Positions 37,501-45,293 are shown, numbered from the stretch's first letter. The stretch: 64,000 bases of DNA from Providencia sp. (GCF_003533305.1 NZ_DOEH01000010.1:62001-126000); one strand, 5' to 3'. The notes: generated by a model not told the origin, from the sequence alone. A program made the numbers and translations.

Positions 37501-38072
37501 CAAGGGGATTACTTGCCAAATACTTATTCTTAGAGGAAAGGAATGCCTTACATTTCGAACACAAAGAAAGGCAAGACTTACAAAAATCGAATACCCAAAT
37601 ATACACGCTCCACGGTGTGAAAGAGCACGATGACTTTTTAAATCAAACAATTATTAACACTGAAAAACATATTACCATTATATCCCCTTGGCTAAATTTG
37701 CAAAAACTTGAACAAACTGGATTCATTGATTCAATGGCTCAAGCAGCAGCTAAGGGTATCCAAGTAAAAGTGATCACCGATAGAAATTACAATATCCACC
37801 ACTCTGATCCTGAAAAACGTAAAGAAAGAGAAGTCAATCTTCATAATGCCTTGGAACAATTAGATTCTTATGGCATTGCTACAAAGCTAGTGCGACGAGT
37901 TCATAGTAAAATTGTTATCGGAGATGATAATTTACTCTGCATTGGCTCTTTCAATTGGTTTAGCGCATCTCGTGAAGCTAAGTATGAACGATATGATACC
38001 TCTATGGTTTATTGTGGTGGAAGTTTGAAAGAAGAAATTCAAGCTATCCACAACAACCTTGAACGACGGTAA
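34563..38072 (+). CDS. SF1 helicase-PLD nuclease fusion, Mokosh type II-like antiphage protein
   Basis: The 1169-aa protein joins a COG1112-type superfamily 1 helicase to a C-terminal phospholipase-D nuclease domain. Helicase motifs: Walker [14 protein letters not shown] (about residue 294), Walker [14 protein letters not shown] (about 696), motif [14 protein letters not shown], then [29 protein letters not shown] and [12 protein letters not shown]. The region between Walker A and DEAG (about 395-590) is coiled-coil-like. The PLD domain (about 1010-1169) has [19 protein letters not shown], one HKD motif, as expected if two copies dimerise. Mokosh type II (MkoC) is described as one protein with this pairing of RNA helicase and PLD. 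The start ATG at 34563 follows AGGACAGGAA. It is a single-gene unit at the left island end. Confidence 0.8.
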   Translation: MDDNYLKLASYWRNSLADAESGKGALEKRDTNNLTKWESVSSGRLDDIITERFFSDEKDDVNTVDVILRPKVFMRLIQHGKERFAGNPTFVTPLVTLAKINREGFLFPTSTSVIPRDLLEPLSHGSFSIGEISEYDKYKTTNTSSSMHYDESHLETEEIEEEKEKRYEGYFQGWKLYLDDSSKLLNSIADSWINTHEQYELAEYGYILKKVEPKGASTHILSLYDHLLVNKKEVPLFERFANFTSPEIEPLISTEDTFTYRLGHSGDKFPLALAQRDALGHFLNANDGDILAVNGPPGTGKTTLLLSIIATLWTKAALEQTNPPIVLATSTNNQAVTNIIEAFGKDFSEGNGAMSGRWLPNIKSFGAYFPSSTKKAEAINKYQTDEFFKEIESKEYIESALDFYLNKAKLAFPNKDCSSPEKVIALLHEQLSKQSNKLIEIKQTWDSLQETRGKIAQVSDDINSYLNDQTLLLSKTQSKIDRLKIASVEWDKYRANESLFISLFSWLPPVGKKRYYQVKLFLADKLDGFDIEKEPIEINVIDSLIKKLLDSEEQKQKNYQQQINYIHQIIQQEKEILAKWLTIASELRYEQSEEPSLLQIDELADTQIRFPLFLLTTHYWEGRWLIDVLNIDELNKEKGKNGLKTIERHWQRKMMLTPCVVMTCYMLPNYMLLPANKGQKKHERGYAYNIADLLIVDEAGQVLPEVAGASFAFAKKALVIGDTAQIPPIWNITRAIDSGNMLEEKILGENTQEQINAEYDSITELGKCSASGSVMKIAQLSSRYHYDSDLERGMYLYEHRRCFDNIIDYCNELCYQGKLLPKRGNSENHLFPAMGYLHVDGKGEQRNTGSRFNRLEAEIISAWLIENQQRIENHYGKPIQQIVGIVTPFSAQVSTIKDALSKQGITTGTSEGALTVGTVHSLQGAERTIVIFSPVYSKHEDGGFIDSDNSMLNVAVSRAKDSFLVFGDMDLFEIQPPSSPRGLLAKYLFLEERNALHFEHKERQDLQKSNTQIYTLHGVKEHDDFLNQTIINTEKHITIISPWLNLQKLEQTGFIDSMAQAAAKGIQVKVITDRNYNIHHSDPEKRKEREVNLHNALEQLDSYGIATKLVRRVHSKIVIGDDNLLCIGSFNWFSASREAKYERYDTSMVYCGGSLKEEIQAIHNNLERR

Positions 38073-38154
38073 CATCAATGTATTTGCTCAGACTTAAACT
38101 GATAAGGTTCATAGGTAGAACAACACTATTAAACCTGACAGTCTGGTCTGAGCG

Positions 38155-38297
38155 ATGAACGGAAGTTCGTTTTCAGGTAACATAATCATATACAAGAGGA
38201 TCTCTAAAAGAGAATACGACGTCTAAGTGGGGTACTTACAACGATTCTTGCCGTGTTCACAGTAAGCGCTCTGTTTGGCGTATTTTTATTCAAATAG
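38155..38297 (+). pseudogene. Possible frameshifted small membrane-protein gene
   Basis: An ATG at 38155 opens a 23-codon frame (MNGSSFSGN..., stop at 38224). The overlapping -1 frame from 38208 encodes a basic patch followed by one hydrophobic helix (VLTTILAVFTVSALFGVFLFK), stop 38297, but has no start codon of its own. Joined by a one-base shift they would give a roughly 46-aa single-helix membrane peptide. This may be a decayed gene, a programmed frameshift or chance. Confidence 0.25.
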
Positions 38298-38321
38298 CAA
38301 ACACTAATAAAGGAAATTTTC

Positions 38322-38657
38322 ATGAGCAATATTCCATCTATGCCGCAGTTAGGGATTTATGTCTCAAAAATCGATCCCGCCCTGCGCATCACTGTAACCG
38401 ACGTTGATATTGTTGATGACGATGATGATTCTCCTGATGATGAATTGTTTTATTTAGTCCGCTGGATCGAGGGGGAAGATGAAAGTGATATGTCTGCGAT
38501 AGAATTTGAGCTAGACCCATTCGAATGGCAGGCTTTCGCTGAGTCTGAGCAATTAGTGTTTGAGCGAGATCCGTACATGGATTCAGTCCCCGAAAATTCA
38601 AACCTTGCGAAAATTCGGGATTTACTCATTAAGACTAAACAGAATGACCGTTCGTAA
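38322..38657 (+). CDS. Acidic hypothetical protein of P4-like islands
   Basis: The 111-aa product is very acidic, with an Asp-rich stretch (VDDDDDSPDDE, residues about 31-42) and FYLVRWIEGEDESDMSAIEFELDPFEWQAF. No catalytic motif or membrane segment is seen. The ATG at 38322 follows AAAGGAAA. Similar acidic proteins occur near integrase remnants in enterobacterial islands, but I know no function. Acidity might suggest DNA mimicry; that is speculation. Its stop overlaps the start of the following short frame by 14 bp. Confidence 0.7.
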   Translation: MSNIPSMPQLGIYVSKIDPALRITVTDVDIVDDDDDSPDDELFYLVRWIEGEDESDMSAIEFELDPFEWQAFAESEQLVFERDPYMDSVPENSNLAKIRDLLIKTKQNDRS

Positions 38658-38859
38658 GCCCCCATCAGGAAAGAGGCTTAGTGAGTGTTATCTATTTGGG
38701 GCAAACTGCAAACGAGTTCGCAAGCAATTTGCCACCAAAGGTGAAGCACTTTCACATGAACGCTATTTAACAAATAACGTGTCTGACCTGATCCCCGTTG
38801 ATCAACTCAGACTCTTGTTAGCAACGTCCGCTTTAGCACAGAGTAGCCAGTCAGGTTAG
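38644..38859 (+). pseudogene. Truncated phage integrase N-terminal fragment
   Basis: The 71-aa frame starts MTVRKPPSGKRLSECYLFG and continues KRVRKQFATKGEALSHERYL, which resembles the N-terminal arm-binding domain of P2-like tyrosine integrases (typical pattern VRKxxSGKWLxECYxxG...KRIRKQFATKGEAL). After residue 45 similarity ends, and no catalytic domain (R...HxxR...Y) follows. It is most likely a remnant of an earlier element captured in the island. Expression from a weak ribosome site inside the preceding gene is possible. Confidence 0.5.
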
Positions 38860-38909
38860 ATTTATTTTTTCGTCCCCACTATGCCAGATCAAATCTGAGC
38901 TAGTGAACA

Positions 38910-39362
38910 TTATTTTCCCCCTGCCACCGATATCTTAGCCAACTCTGGGTTATTAGCCTCAAAAATCGATAGCGGTAATTCAACCTTATGACCATTCTGA
39001 TCTTCCACCGCTTTAACCACTTGAAACTCAGCGACATCCTCACAAGGTATTTCTAATCCAGCAAAGGTGGCACGAGTGGCGCTAGAATCGCCAAAAGGTT
39101 CCACTTCCAGTACCGTATCCCCTAATACTTTTCCTTGCCTATCTTTCATTCTCAAGGTTATCTCAAGCGCACCAAACTCCGCATGGTCTAGAACCATATG
39201 GTTACCGCCATTATCGAGGGTAAATGAATAACCACAGTAGCCTTGGTTAATAAAGTTTGAGCTGGTATGTGTGATGCTCGCATAACGCTGTTGCTCTTCA
39301 GCGAAACTAAATGCACTAACTGCCAATAGCCCTATCGCAAATAGGCTTTTTATCTTATTCAT
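38910..39362 (-). CDS. IrmA/YfjT-like secreted protein
   Basis: The 150-aa product has a clear signal peptide (IKSLFAIGLLAVSAFSFA, cleavage near residue 21). The mature part has AEEQQRYASITHTSSNFINQGYCGYSF, LDNGGNHMVLDHAEFGALEITLRMKD and IPCEDVAEFQVVKAVED. Two Cys in the mature protein could form a disulfide. The pattern fits the IrmA family; E. coli IrmA has a fibronectin III-like dimer fold and is reported to bind IL-2, IL-4 and IL-10 receptors. The CP4-57 protein YfjT has similar length and position. It is the last gene of the leftward yfjP-to-yfjT-like series. Cytokine receptor binding here is inference only. Confidence 0.65.
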   Translation of the reverse strand: MNKIKSLFAIGLLAVSAFSFAEEQQRYASITHTSSNFINQGYCGYSFTLDNGGNHMVLDHAEFGALEITLRMKDRQGKVLGDTVLEVEPFGDSSATRATFAGLEIPCEDVAEFQVVKAVEDQNGHKVELPLSIFEANNPELAKISVAGGK

Positions 39363-39426
39363 TACATTACCTTTTGTTATCTTATATCGTCCTCGCTACC
39401 GCAAGTGACGGTAGCGAGAATGTTAT

Positions 39427-39915
39427 TTATTGTTGGTTGGTTTGCAATCCACCTTTAGTACGGTCTTTTTCTTTCCAGCGCGGTCGGTTCTTGCCTGAGA
39501 ACTCTTTTTGCATACTCCAATATCCAATGGGGTAACGGGCTACAATCGTCCCGCCAACACCAATATCGACCGAAGAGTACTGTCCATTATTAATGGTTCC
39601 TTTTTGGACATAAGCGTTAGGGCTACAAGTGCCCGTATCGCGTTGTTGCCAATTTCCGTCAGTTCTTGCCACGATATAAAAATCACCAAATGCACAACCT
39701 GATGCGGATTTATGATTTAGTACAGCAACATAATGCTTGGTTGAGCCCACAATCCTACAGGTACTATTTTGGCTTCCACACACTTGCCATAAGGTTTTAC
39801 CGCCATCACCTTTATACTCCCAAATGGTATTTTTAGGGGGCTGGCTGGTGGCAGAGGCGGGTGATGTCATTAACCACAGTGAGGCTAATGCAGTTACGAA
39901 TACATATTTTTTCAT
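39427..39915 (-). CDS. Secreted hypothetical protein (YfjS/T-neighbour type)
   Basis: The 162-aa product starts with a signal peptide (KYVFVTALASLWLMTSPASA, cleavage near residue 22). The mature domain has Cys at VCGSQNSTC, SASGCAF and DTGTCSP, consistent with two periplasmic disulfides, and a C-terminal basic tail (GKNRPRWKEKDRTKGG). I recognise no enzymatic motif. It lies 64 bp upstream of the IrmA-like gene on the same strand; both secreted proteins may act together at the envelope. Function unknown. Confidence 0.7.
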   Translation of the reverse strand: MKKYVFVTALASLWLMTSPASATSQPPKNTIWEYKGDGGKTLWQVCGSQNSTCRIVGSTKHYVAVLNHKSASGCAFGDFYIVARTDGNWQQRDTGTCSPNAYVQKGTINNGQYSSVDIGVGGTIVARYPIGYWSMQKEFSGKNRPRWKEKDRTKGGLQTNQQ

Positions 39916-40058
39916 TATAAATTCCTATCAACATAAATAGAAACGTCAGATTGACGCTTGATGAACACCGTCTAATGGGTGCTTGGTTTTCCCTGATATG
40001 GCGTATTCGGTGGTTATCTGGTGAATAAGGCACTCACAACAAAAATGGCTGATCATGG

Positions 40059-40532
40059 TTAATGTGATGACTGACGGTTTAGTCGCACTGAAATCCAGTG
40101 ACGAATTCGCCGATGAAGATAAAAGGCAGTGCCAGTGGCGATAAGCAAATCAACCAGTAATATCGTGGTGGCGATACCTTCAGTAAAACCGTATAGCCAA
40201 CCGGATGACATGATACTCAGTAGGCTAGAGAGGGCTAATCCGATAATGATGGACGAGATAATGGCAATTAATTTGGGGTTGAAATGGATTTTATAATCAA
40301 TCCCTTTAAAGGCACTCAAAACCCATAAGCCCAATTGCGCCAAAAGTTGTGGGATAACCAAAGCCAAAAGATATAAAACGAAGTACATCAATGTGATCCC
40401 ATACGGGTTCATGATGAGGGCGATAAGCTGGAAATGTGTTAGCAATACCCCTGTGATCCAAAGGCATAACAAGATACTGATAACGATAGCGATCCGTTCT
40501 AAACCCAGTTGTAAGTGTGAAACGGTGTTCAT
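40059..40532 (-). CDS. Four-helix inner-membrane hypothetical protein
   Basis: The 157-aa product has about four hydrophobic helices (IAIVISILLCLWITGVLL; TLMYFVLYLLALVIPQLL; LIAIISSIIIGLALSSLLSI; ATTILLVDLLIATGTAFYL) and a basic C-terminus (HRRIRHWISVRLNRQ), so the tail is probably cytoplasmic. No known domain recognised. The start lies 4 bp after the zinc-ribbon gene stop, implying co-translation in the module. Function unknown. Confidence 0.7.
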   Translation of the reverse strand: MNTVSHLQLGLERIAIVISILLCLWITGVLLTHFQLIALIMNPYGITLMYFVLYLLALVIPQLLAQLGLWVLSAFKGIDYKIHFNPKLIAIISSIIIGLALSSLLSIMSSGWLYGFTEGIATTILLVDLLIATGTAFYLHRRIRHWISVRLNRQSSH

Positions 40533-40536
40533 ATTT

Positions 40537-40713
40537 TTAAGCTTCCTTATGTGATGATGAATTCACGGTGTGAGGGTGACTTTGAATGGGCATTTCCCAT
40601 TCATGACCGCAATCGCGGCACATCCAGCCCGTGCCCCATGCAATAATGTCTTGCTCAGAAGAACAGTGGGGGCAATGTGTGGGATGCGATGCTGGTGGGG
40701 TTAATAACGTCAT
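40537..40713 (-). CDS. Small zinc-ribbon protein
   Basis: The 58-aa product starts MTLLTPPASHPTHCPHCSSE. It carries two CxxC pairs (CPHC and CRDC with a following GHEWE), a typical zinc ribbon. The ATG overlaps the stop of the WYL regulator by 4 bp (ATGA), so translation is coupled; the longer upstream frame overlaps the WYL gene and was not used. A DNA- or RNA-binding or partner-binding role is likely, but the function is unknown. Confidence 0.75.
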   Translation of the reverse strand: MTLLTPPASHPTHCPHCSSEQDIIAWGTGWMCRDCGHEWEMPIQSHPHTVNSSSHKEA

Positions 40714-41417
40714 GGTCGGCTCCTTTCTTTGTGTGATGGAAGAGAGGTAAGTACTTGTGATATCAATCGAAAATGCGGTAAGGCAGCGATAAAACTGTTT
40801 TGTTGTGACAGTTGCATCACTGCGTGTTTTGGTGTGAAAGGGATATTGAGTGGTTGAACTTGCTGGATATCCTCTAACAACAAGACATGCACTTGCTGGT
40901 GGTATTCCGCCAATAAATACCACTGACCTTCACGGTAAATCAGTTGATAAGGTTGTAGTGGATTAAAACGACGCTCAGGCGTAAGTAAGCTAATAGATTG
41001 CTTACTGGTAATGGCATACACCAATTGATAGAAATGGTCGGCATGTAGAGCCGAAATCTTATGGGCGTGATGCCAAATCAAACAAGGTGAATGGGGCTGC
41101 TGGGTTAACAGTAACCCGAGTAAGCGGCTGTCTAGCCCTGGAAACAACCGAGTCATTCCAATCTGTTTCACAAAGGTAAGAACATCTTTGTCTCGATAAG
41201 CTTTTAGCGTATTGATAGGCAAGCGATAACAACCTTGCCGACCTTCTACACCCAGATAAGCCAAGCGTTCACGTAAATCCCGTTGTAACGTGCGTTCAGA
41301 AACGTTGAACTCTTGAACTAAACTTGAGAGCACAAGGCTTTCGCCCGCCATTAAGCGAGCAATCAGCGCAGAGAGTCGCACAGCCATGCGGTCATATTTT
41401 CGGTTGGTCTGAAACAT
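40710..41417 (-). CDS. yfjR: WYL-domain transcriptional regulator (YfjR-like)
   Basis: The 235-aa product has an N-terminal helix-turn-helix (RLSALIARLMAGESLVLSSLVQEFNVSERTLQRDLRERL) and a C-terminal WYL-type ligand-sensing domain (RFNPLQPYQLIYREGQWYLLAEYHQQVHVLLLEDIQQV). It matches CP4-57 YfjR in size and in position, downstream of a YfjQ (DUF932) gene. WYL regulators often control defence and island genes. An inverted repeat in the upstream 212-bp gap may be its operator. Its stop overlaps the zinc-ribbon ATG. Confidence 0.85.
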   Translation of the reverse strand: MFQTNRKYDRMAVRLSALIARLMAGESLVLSSLVQEFNVSERTLQRDLRERLAYLGVEGRQGCYRLPINTLKAYRDKDVLTFVKQIGMTRLFPGLDSRLLGLLLTQQPHSPCLIWHHAHKISALHADHFYQLVYAITSKQSISLLTPERRFNPLQPYQLIYREGQWYLLAEYHQQVHVLLLEDIQQVQPLNIPFTPKHAVMQLSQQNSFIAALPHFRLISQVLTSLPSHKERSRP

Positions 41418-41482
41418 AACGTATTGCTCTCAATAACGGACAATTAGAAATTACAGGAGTGAGGGAGTTTAACTTAGGGGAT

Positions 41483-41618
41483 TGACAGGTTATGTCTGTT
41501 GGGAAAAATTCTCATTAGGCATTTTAATGAAAAATCACTATAAGTAATTCATTGATAAATAACGTTATGCTTTTTATTTGAACGATAAGAATGTAAGGCG
41601 TAACGACACAACCTGTCA
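41483..41618. promoter_or_regulatory. Inverted repeat pair in the yfjQ-yfjR gap
   Basis: TGACAGGTT (41483-41491) is repeated inverted as AACCTGTCA (41610-41618). The similarity extends to 14 bp with one mismatch (TGACAGGTTRTGTC). The pair brackets an AT-rich stretch upstream of the WYL regulator and is a candidate operator for it, possibly with DNA looping. Confidence 0.5.
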
Positions 41619-41629
41619 GGGCGGGAAAA

Positions 41630-42466
41630 TTAGTTGGGGTGGCGGGGAGTGAGTTGGTTAAATAAGGTATCTGCCATCACCCATAAGGCTTTATTGAGTT
41701 TGATATCACCATCAATCCCATTAACCGAACGAGTGCGAGCGCGTTTACCTTTTGCGGTTCTGCCTGATAATCCTCCTTTAATCAGGTTTTCTTGTAGACG
41801 TTGGTACACTGTCCAGAGGTCTTCTTTCTTATCTTCAACGCGTCGGGGCTGTAGAACTTGCTCTCGTGTGACGGGCTGGAACGCTTCACCAAAGCGGTAG
41901 GTCAAAGCCGCTTCAGCAAAGGCTTGCTGGGCGGGTGGAGGTAACAATAATGATTGCATACTTTCGCGTTTTTCAGCCACTTGCTCAAACGTATCGAGTA
42001 CCTCATATGCCCCTTCAATTACTTTACCCACCACATCCCCTTTATGGGACACACGTACTTCACCTAACACATCACCGCACACCAAACCGTTAGAGCACAC
42101 GGCTCTAAAGAGTCCCGGTAACATTTGATAGCTACTTGAGCCATCATGGCTATTGAGCAAAATAATTTCAGGGACTTGTATTCCCGTAATTTGGTCATGG
42201 CGTCGAAGCCGTAACATATGCTTGGTGTGCTCTCGACGACTGATATCCCGTACACGGGTCTGGCAAGCAAAGAACGGATAAAAGCCTTCTTTTTGCAGGC
42301 TATCGAGTAAGGTAATGGTAGGAATATAAGTATATCGTTCACTGCGTGAATCGTGCTTCTCTTCAGAAAACACACTCGGTACAGTACGGAATAACTCTTC
42401 GATGGTGAGTGGACGGTCACGGCGAATACTGTTGGCAGAGCCAAAACGCGAAGCTAATAAACTCAT
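41630..42466 (-). CDS. yfjQ: DUF932 protein (YfjQ-like)
   Basis: The 278-aa product belongs to the DUF932 family found on CP4-type islands (E. coli YfjQ 273 aa): MSLLASRFGSANSIRRDRPLT, SEEKHDSRSERYTYIPT, GFYPFFACQTRVRD, PEIILLNSHDGSSSYQMLPGLFRAVCSNGLVCGD. Function is unknown; related proteins are linked to plasmid or phage host functions. I start at the ATG at 42466, which has AGGA 8 bases upstream; a further upstream TTG is unlikely. It lies 13 bp after the ArdB-like gene stop. Confidence 0.85.
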   Translation of the reverse strand: MSLLASRFGSANSIRRDRPLTIEELFRTVPSVFSEEKHDSRSERYTYIPTITLLDSLQKEGFYPFFACQTRVRDISRREHTKHMLRLRRHDQITGIQVPEIILLNSHDGSSSYQMLPGLFRAVCSNGLVCGDVLGEVRVSHKGDVVGKVIEGAYEVLDTFEQVAEKRESMQSLLLPPPAQQAFAEAALTYRFGEAFQPVTREQVLQPRRVEDKKEDLWTVYQRLQENLIKGGLSGRTAKGKRARTRSVNGIDGDIKLNKALWVMADTLFNQLTPRHPN

Positions 42467-42479
42467 GATAGATTCCTGA

Positions 42480-42905
42480 TTAATCAATTAAGTGGAAAAT
42501 GGCAGCGGATTCGGGATGTTGTGAAGCGTAGTCACGCAACTGATAAAAGCGGTCGCACATGACTTCGCTTTCTGTTTGGAATGACCAGATGCTGTACAAG
42601 ATCAGACACACAGCAATGCCTGCCGCCTCTTGGCTCACGGTGGCTTTATTGCCGTTGTGCATGTTGAATAGGGTTAAGGTGTCTGCGTTGATATCGGGGT
42701 AGATAAAGGCACCGCCATTATTGAGTGAGCCGTACTCCCAGTAACCGCCATGATACTCATCGCAGAATTGGCCCATCGTGGTGAAGATAACCACTTCAAA
42801 GGTGGCCCAGCCTTTGACTGCACCAAAATGGTTGAACCAAAAATCAAGGCGTTGTTCATCAGTGACTATTTCCATTGTGATAGCAGATTCAGTTGTGTTG
42901 TTCAT
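42480..42905 (-). CDS. Antirestriction protein, ArdB/KlcA family
   Basis: The 141-aa product matches the ArdB/KlcA/YfjX family, which inhibits type I restriction enzymes in vivo without being a DNA mimic. Family pattern visible: RLDFWFNHFG, FCDEYHGGYWEYGSLNNGGAF, IYPDINADTLTLFNMHNG, VSQEAAGIAVCLILYS and the C-terminal RFYQLRDYASQHPESAAIFHLID. The start ATG at 42905 has GGAG about 9 bases upstream; a TTG five codons earlier lacks one. In CP4-57 the comparable gene is elsewhere; here it lies between the GTPase and DUF932 genes. It would help the island enter restricting hosts. Confidence 0.88.
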   Translation of the reverse strand: MNNTTESAITMEIVTDEQRLDFWFNHFGAVKGWATFEVVIFTTMGQFCDEYHGGYWEYGSLNNGGAFIYPDINADTLTLFNMHNGNKATVSQEAAGIAVCLILYSIWSFQTESEVMCDRFYQLRDYASQHPESAAIFHLID

Positions 42906-42995
42906 AAGTTGATACTCCAATAAAAAGAAATAAAAAGCGCCAATCCCGTTAAGGACTGGCGCTAGATGTCATCAATGTTGCGTTAATTTAATAAG

Positions 42996-43868
42996 CTAAA
43001 AGAACAGGCTCCACAGGGATTTAGCGACGGAGACGATGCTGTTTTTGACTGTACCAATCGTGCTTTTTATCAAGACAGGTAGGGGAAGGATGTCTATCAG
43101 CGTATCGACGATATCACTGACGCATTGCCCAAAATCATTACGTGCCGAAGTTTCTACAGATTGCGTTCGATAAGGGAGGTTCAGTTGCCTGGCTACCCCG
43201 CTACTGGCTTGCGCTGGTAACGCCTGTATGAGTTGCTCTGCTAATTCAGTGAGTTGAAAACCTTCTACCGCAGAGACTGTCATCACAGGGTGGTGCGGCT
43301 TGAATGCTGTTATCACAGCTTGTTGCTTCAATTCCAAGTTAGCTACTTGCTCAGAGGATGGTTGCTGGCACACTTCATCCCACTGGCGACAGGGCTCTAT
43401 CTTGTCGGCTTGGTTCAGCACAAATAGAAATCTCTTAGGTTGATAACCGCATTGCTCAGTGAGAAAGCGATAACACTGTTCATCCGAAGACCATGCTCTG
43501 TCATCCGCTTTGAGTACCCAAATGATTAAATCCAGTTCTGGCAATAAGTTATGATAGAGCTGGTGATACTCTTTATCACGCTCAAGACTTTCACCTACAC
43601 CGGGTAAATCTATAAAGGTAAGCGTGTGATTGTTCATAGTTATACTGAAGCGCTGAGCCTGCCGTGTACAGCCTGAAACATCACTCACTGGCGATAAGGG
43701 CGATTGGAATAATGCGTTGATAAGACTGGATTTTCCTGCACCCGTTTTACCCATTAGACCAATGGTGGGGGAATAGTTGATTAGGTGATTGAGTTGGTTG
43801 AAAAACAGATTTTTAAATGAAGCAGGAAAGGCGGATATCACCCTTCCTAATTCGGGTTGTAGGTTCAT
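42996..43868 (-). CDS. yfjP: YfjP-like P-loop GTPase (ribosome-binding GTPase family)
   Basis: The 290-aa product is an Era/YihA-like GTPase of the YfjP/YkfA/YeeP group of E. coli islands. G1 is GLMGKTGAGKSSLINALFQ (about residue 38), G2 Thr in SGCTRQAQRF, G3 FIDLPGVGE, G4 VLNQADK and a C-terminal hydrophobic segment (IVDTLIDILPLPVLIKSTIGTV). The start ATG at 43868 follows AAGGATGT. It opens the ArdB-DUF932-WYL gene series on the minus strand. Its cellular role is unknown; ribosome binding is only a domain annotation. Confidence 0.85.
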   Translation of the reverse strand: MNLQPELGRVISAFPASFKNLFFNQLNHLINYSPTIGLMGKTGAGKSSLINALFQSPLSPVSDVSGCTRQAQRFSITMNNHTLTFIDLPGVGESLERDKEYHQLYHNLLPELDLIIWVLKADDRAWSSDEQCYRFLTEQCGYQPKRFLFVLNQADKIEPCRQWDEVCQQPSSEQVANLELKQQAVITAFKPHHPVMTVSAVEGFQLTELAEQLIQALPAQASSGVARQLNLPYRTQSVETSARNDFGQCVSDIVDTLIDILPLPVLIKSTIGTVKNSIVSVAKSLWSLFF

Positions 43869-43928
43869 ATTACATCCTTGAAAAATCATTGTGGCTATTC
43901 AAGTTAATAATATATATCTGTAGTGTTT

Positions 43929-44867
43929 TTAATTTGCCTTTTTAGCTGTCAATATTAGCTTTTTTAATGGTTCCTCTGGTAAGTCAATTTGCTCAATCAT
44001 AGCTTCAATAATTTCATTAATATTTTTATTATGAAGCTTTGCTATTTTTTTTAATTTTAACTTTGATTCTTTAGATATATAGGTATTCAATACCTCTTTA
44101 CCTTTAACGCCATCACGGAATTTCTTTTGACTCCATGCCTTTCTTGTTCTGGAAAGAAAATAATCCACGTGTTTAGGATTTGAAGTGATTGCCCAGTAAT
44201 CAAAGCAAGAGTTAATTACCTTCCATTTTTCATTCCTTATCAAAAGAGCTATATCGCGAGAAACCTCCACATCTTCTTTCACCATTCTCTTAATCAACCA
44301 ATCTAATGAATCATCGGTTTTATTAATAAATGAAAATACATCTTTATATTTATCAACATATGACATACTTTTATTTAAAAAATCCAAAAACAAAAATTCA
44401 AAATTGCTTTTACTCACCATCATACAAATATAGTCAATAAAACAAATTACATATTTCAATAAAGAATCGCTCCCTATCATCTCATCAAGGTCAAATGGAG
44501 AATAACTACTCATTGTCATTATTTGGTGATTATTTTCATTCTCTTTTAGTTTTTCATTATAAAATATCATTAAATAGTTCATTACTATAAGTAAAATTCG
44601 CTCATTCTTTAAAGATTTTATTTTTCCAATTTCAATTAAATTTTCTTTATAACAAGACAAACAATTTTCAAAATTTAAAAAAGTATTTCTTTCTGACATA
44701 TACAATTTTATTTCATCTAACAGATCACGATTAGACTTTCCTTTTCTATTATCAGTGAAATGACCAATATTAAAGTTTTGATCTATTACGATTTTATTTT
44801 TTAACAAATAAAACTCTATTGCATATATCTGCCTGTAACCTAAGTAATCATCGTCAATTTTTATCAT
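43929..44867 (-). CDS. AT-rich hypothetical protein with MatP-like C-terminal RHH
   Basis: The 312-aa product has a mostly helical N-terminal region (residues 1-230) that I do not recognise. The C-terminal part (SRTRKAWSQKKFRDGVKGKE ... NTYISKESKLKLKKIAKLHNKNINEIIEAMIEQ) resembles a ribbon-helix-helix, with the arrangement seen in the C-terminus of MatP (arginine/lysine-rich lead, beta strand, helix-turn-helix). The coding sequence is strikingly AT-rich compared with neighbours, a sign of separate acquisition. It lies 60 bp upstream of the GTPase gene and may be a DNA-binding regulator or replication/segregation factor. Function is inferred weakly. Confidence 0.6.
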   Translation of the reverse strand: MIKIDDDYLGYRQIYAIEFYLLKNKIVIDQNFNIGHFTDNRKGKSNRDLLDEIKLYMSERNTFLNFENCLSCYKENLIEIGKIKSLKNERILLIVMNYLMIFYNEKLKENENNHQIMTMSSYSPFDLDEMIGSDSLLKYVICFIDYICMMVSKSNFEFLFLDFLNKSMSYVDKYKDVFSFINKTDDSLDWLIKRMVKEDVEVSRDIALLIRNEKWKVINSCFDYWAITSNPKHVDYFLSRTRKAWSQKKFRDGVKGKEVLNTYISKESKLKLKKIAKLHNKNINEIIEAMIEQIDLPEEPLKKLILTAKKAN

Positions 44868-45293
44868 GAAATTTTATCCTTACCTAGCAATTAACGTAGT
44901 ATTTTACGTAGCATTTATAGTTACCTTGTATCATGTAAGAAACAGGATTTACGTGCTAAATATCACTATAATAGTAAAATTATAGTTAGAATGAAGGATA
45001 ATCTTTAGATAAATTAATATCAGAGTTGATCTACTTGAAAAAGCATCAGTTCACCTTTGTTCAAAAGCGCTCTATCGCGGTCATCGGTGATGAGATAGAG
45101 AAGAGCCAAGCCGTGTTGGTATAGTATTATATTAATAAAGAAAACCTATCCCATAACCACACCTAGAATATTAATCATTACTCTGTCACTGACTAACTCA
45201 TCCATATGTTCATCATTTTTATAAAGTGATGAATTCTTATTTTTAACAACATCCATTCTAGATATGAAATAAAACTAACCAAAGGTATCAATC
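44868..45293. other. Gap between divergent island genes, with possible gene remnant
   Basis: This 426-bp AT-rich stretch separates the RHH-like gene (-) from the yfjJ-like gene (+). Around 45020-45125 two overlapping plus-strand frames give protein-like pieces (VDLLEKASVHLCSKALYRGH in one, SIAVIGDEIEKSQAVLV in another), as if a short gene had been frameshifted. No intact start is evident. Promoters for both flanking genes are expected here. Confidence 0.35.

Noticed and set aside
40714..40923. N-terminal extension of the zinc-ribbon protein to 128 aa
   Set aside because: The extra region lies inside the WYL regulator gene in another frame; the ATG at 40713 overlaps the regulator stop in the common ATGA fashion.
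41634..41900. 88-codon plus-strand frame opposite the DUF932 gene
   Set aside because: Antisense to a recognised family gene; no independent support.
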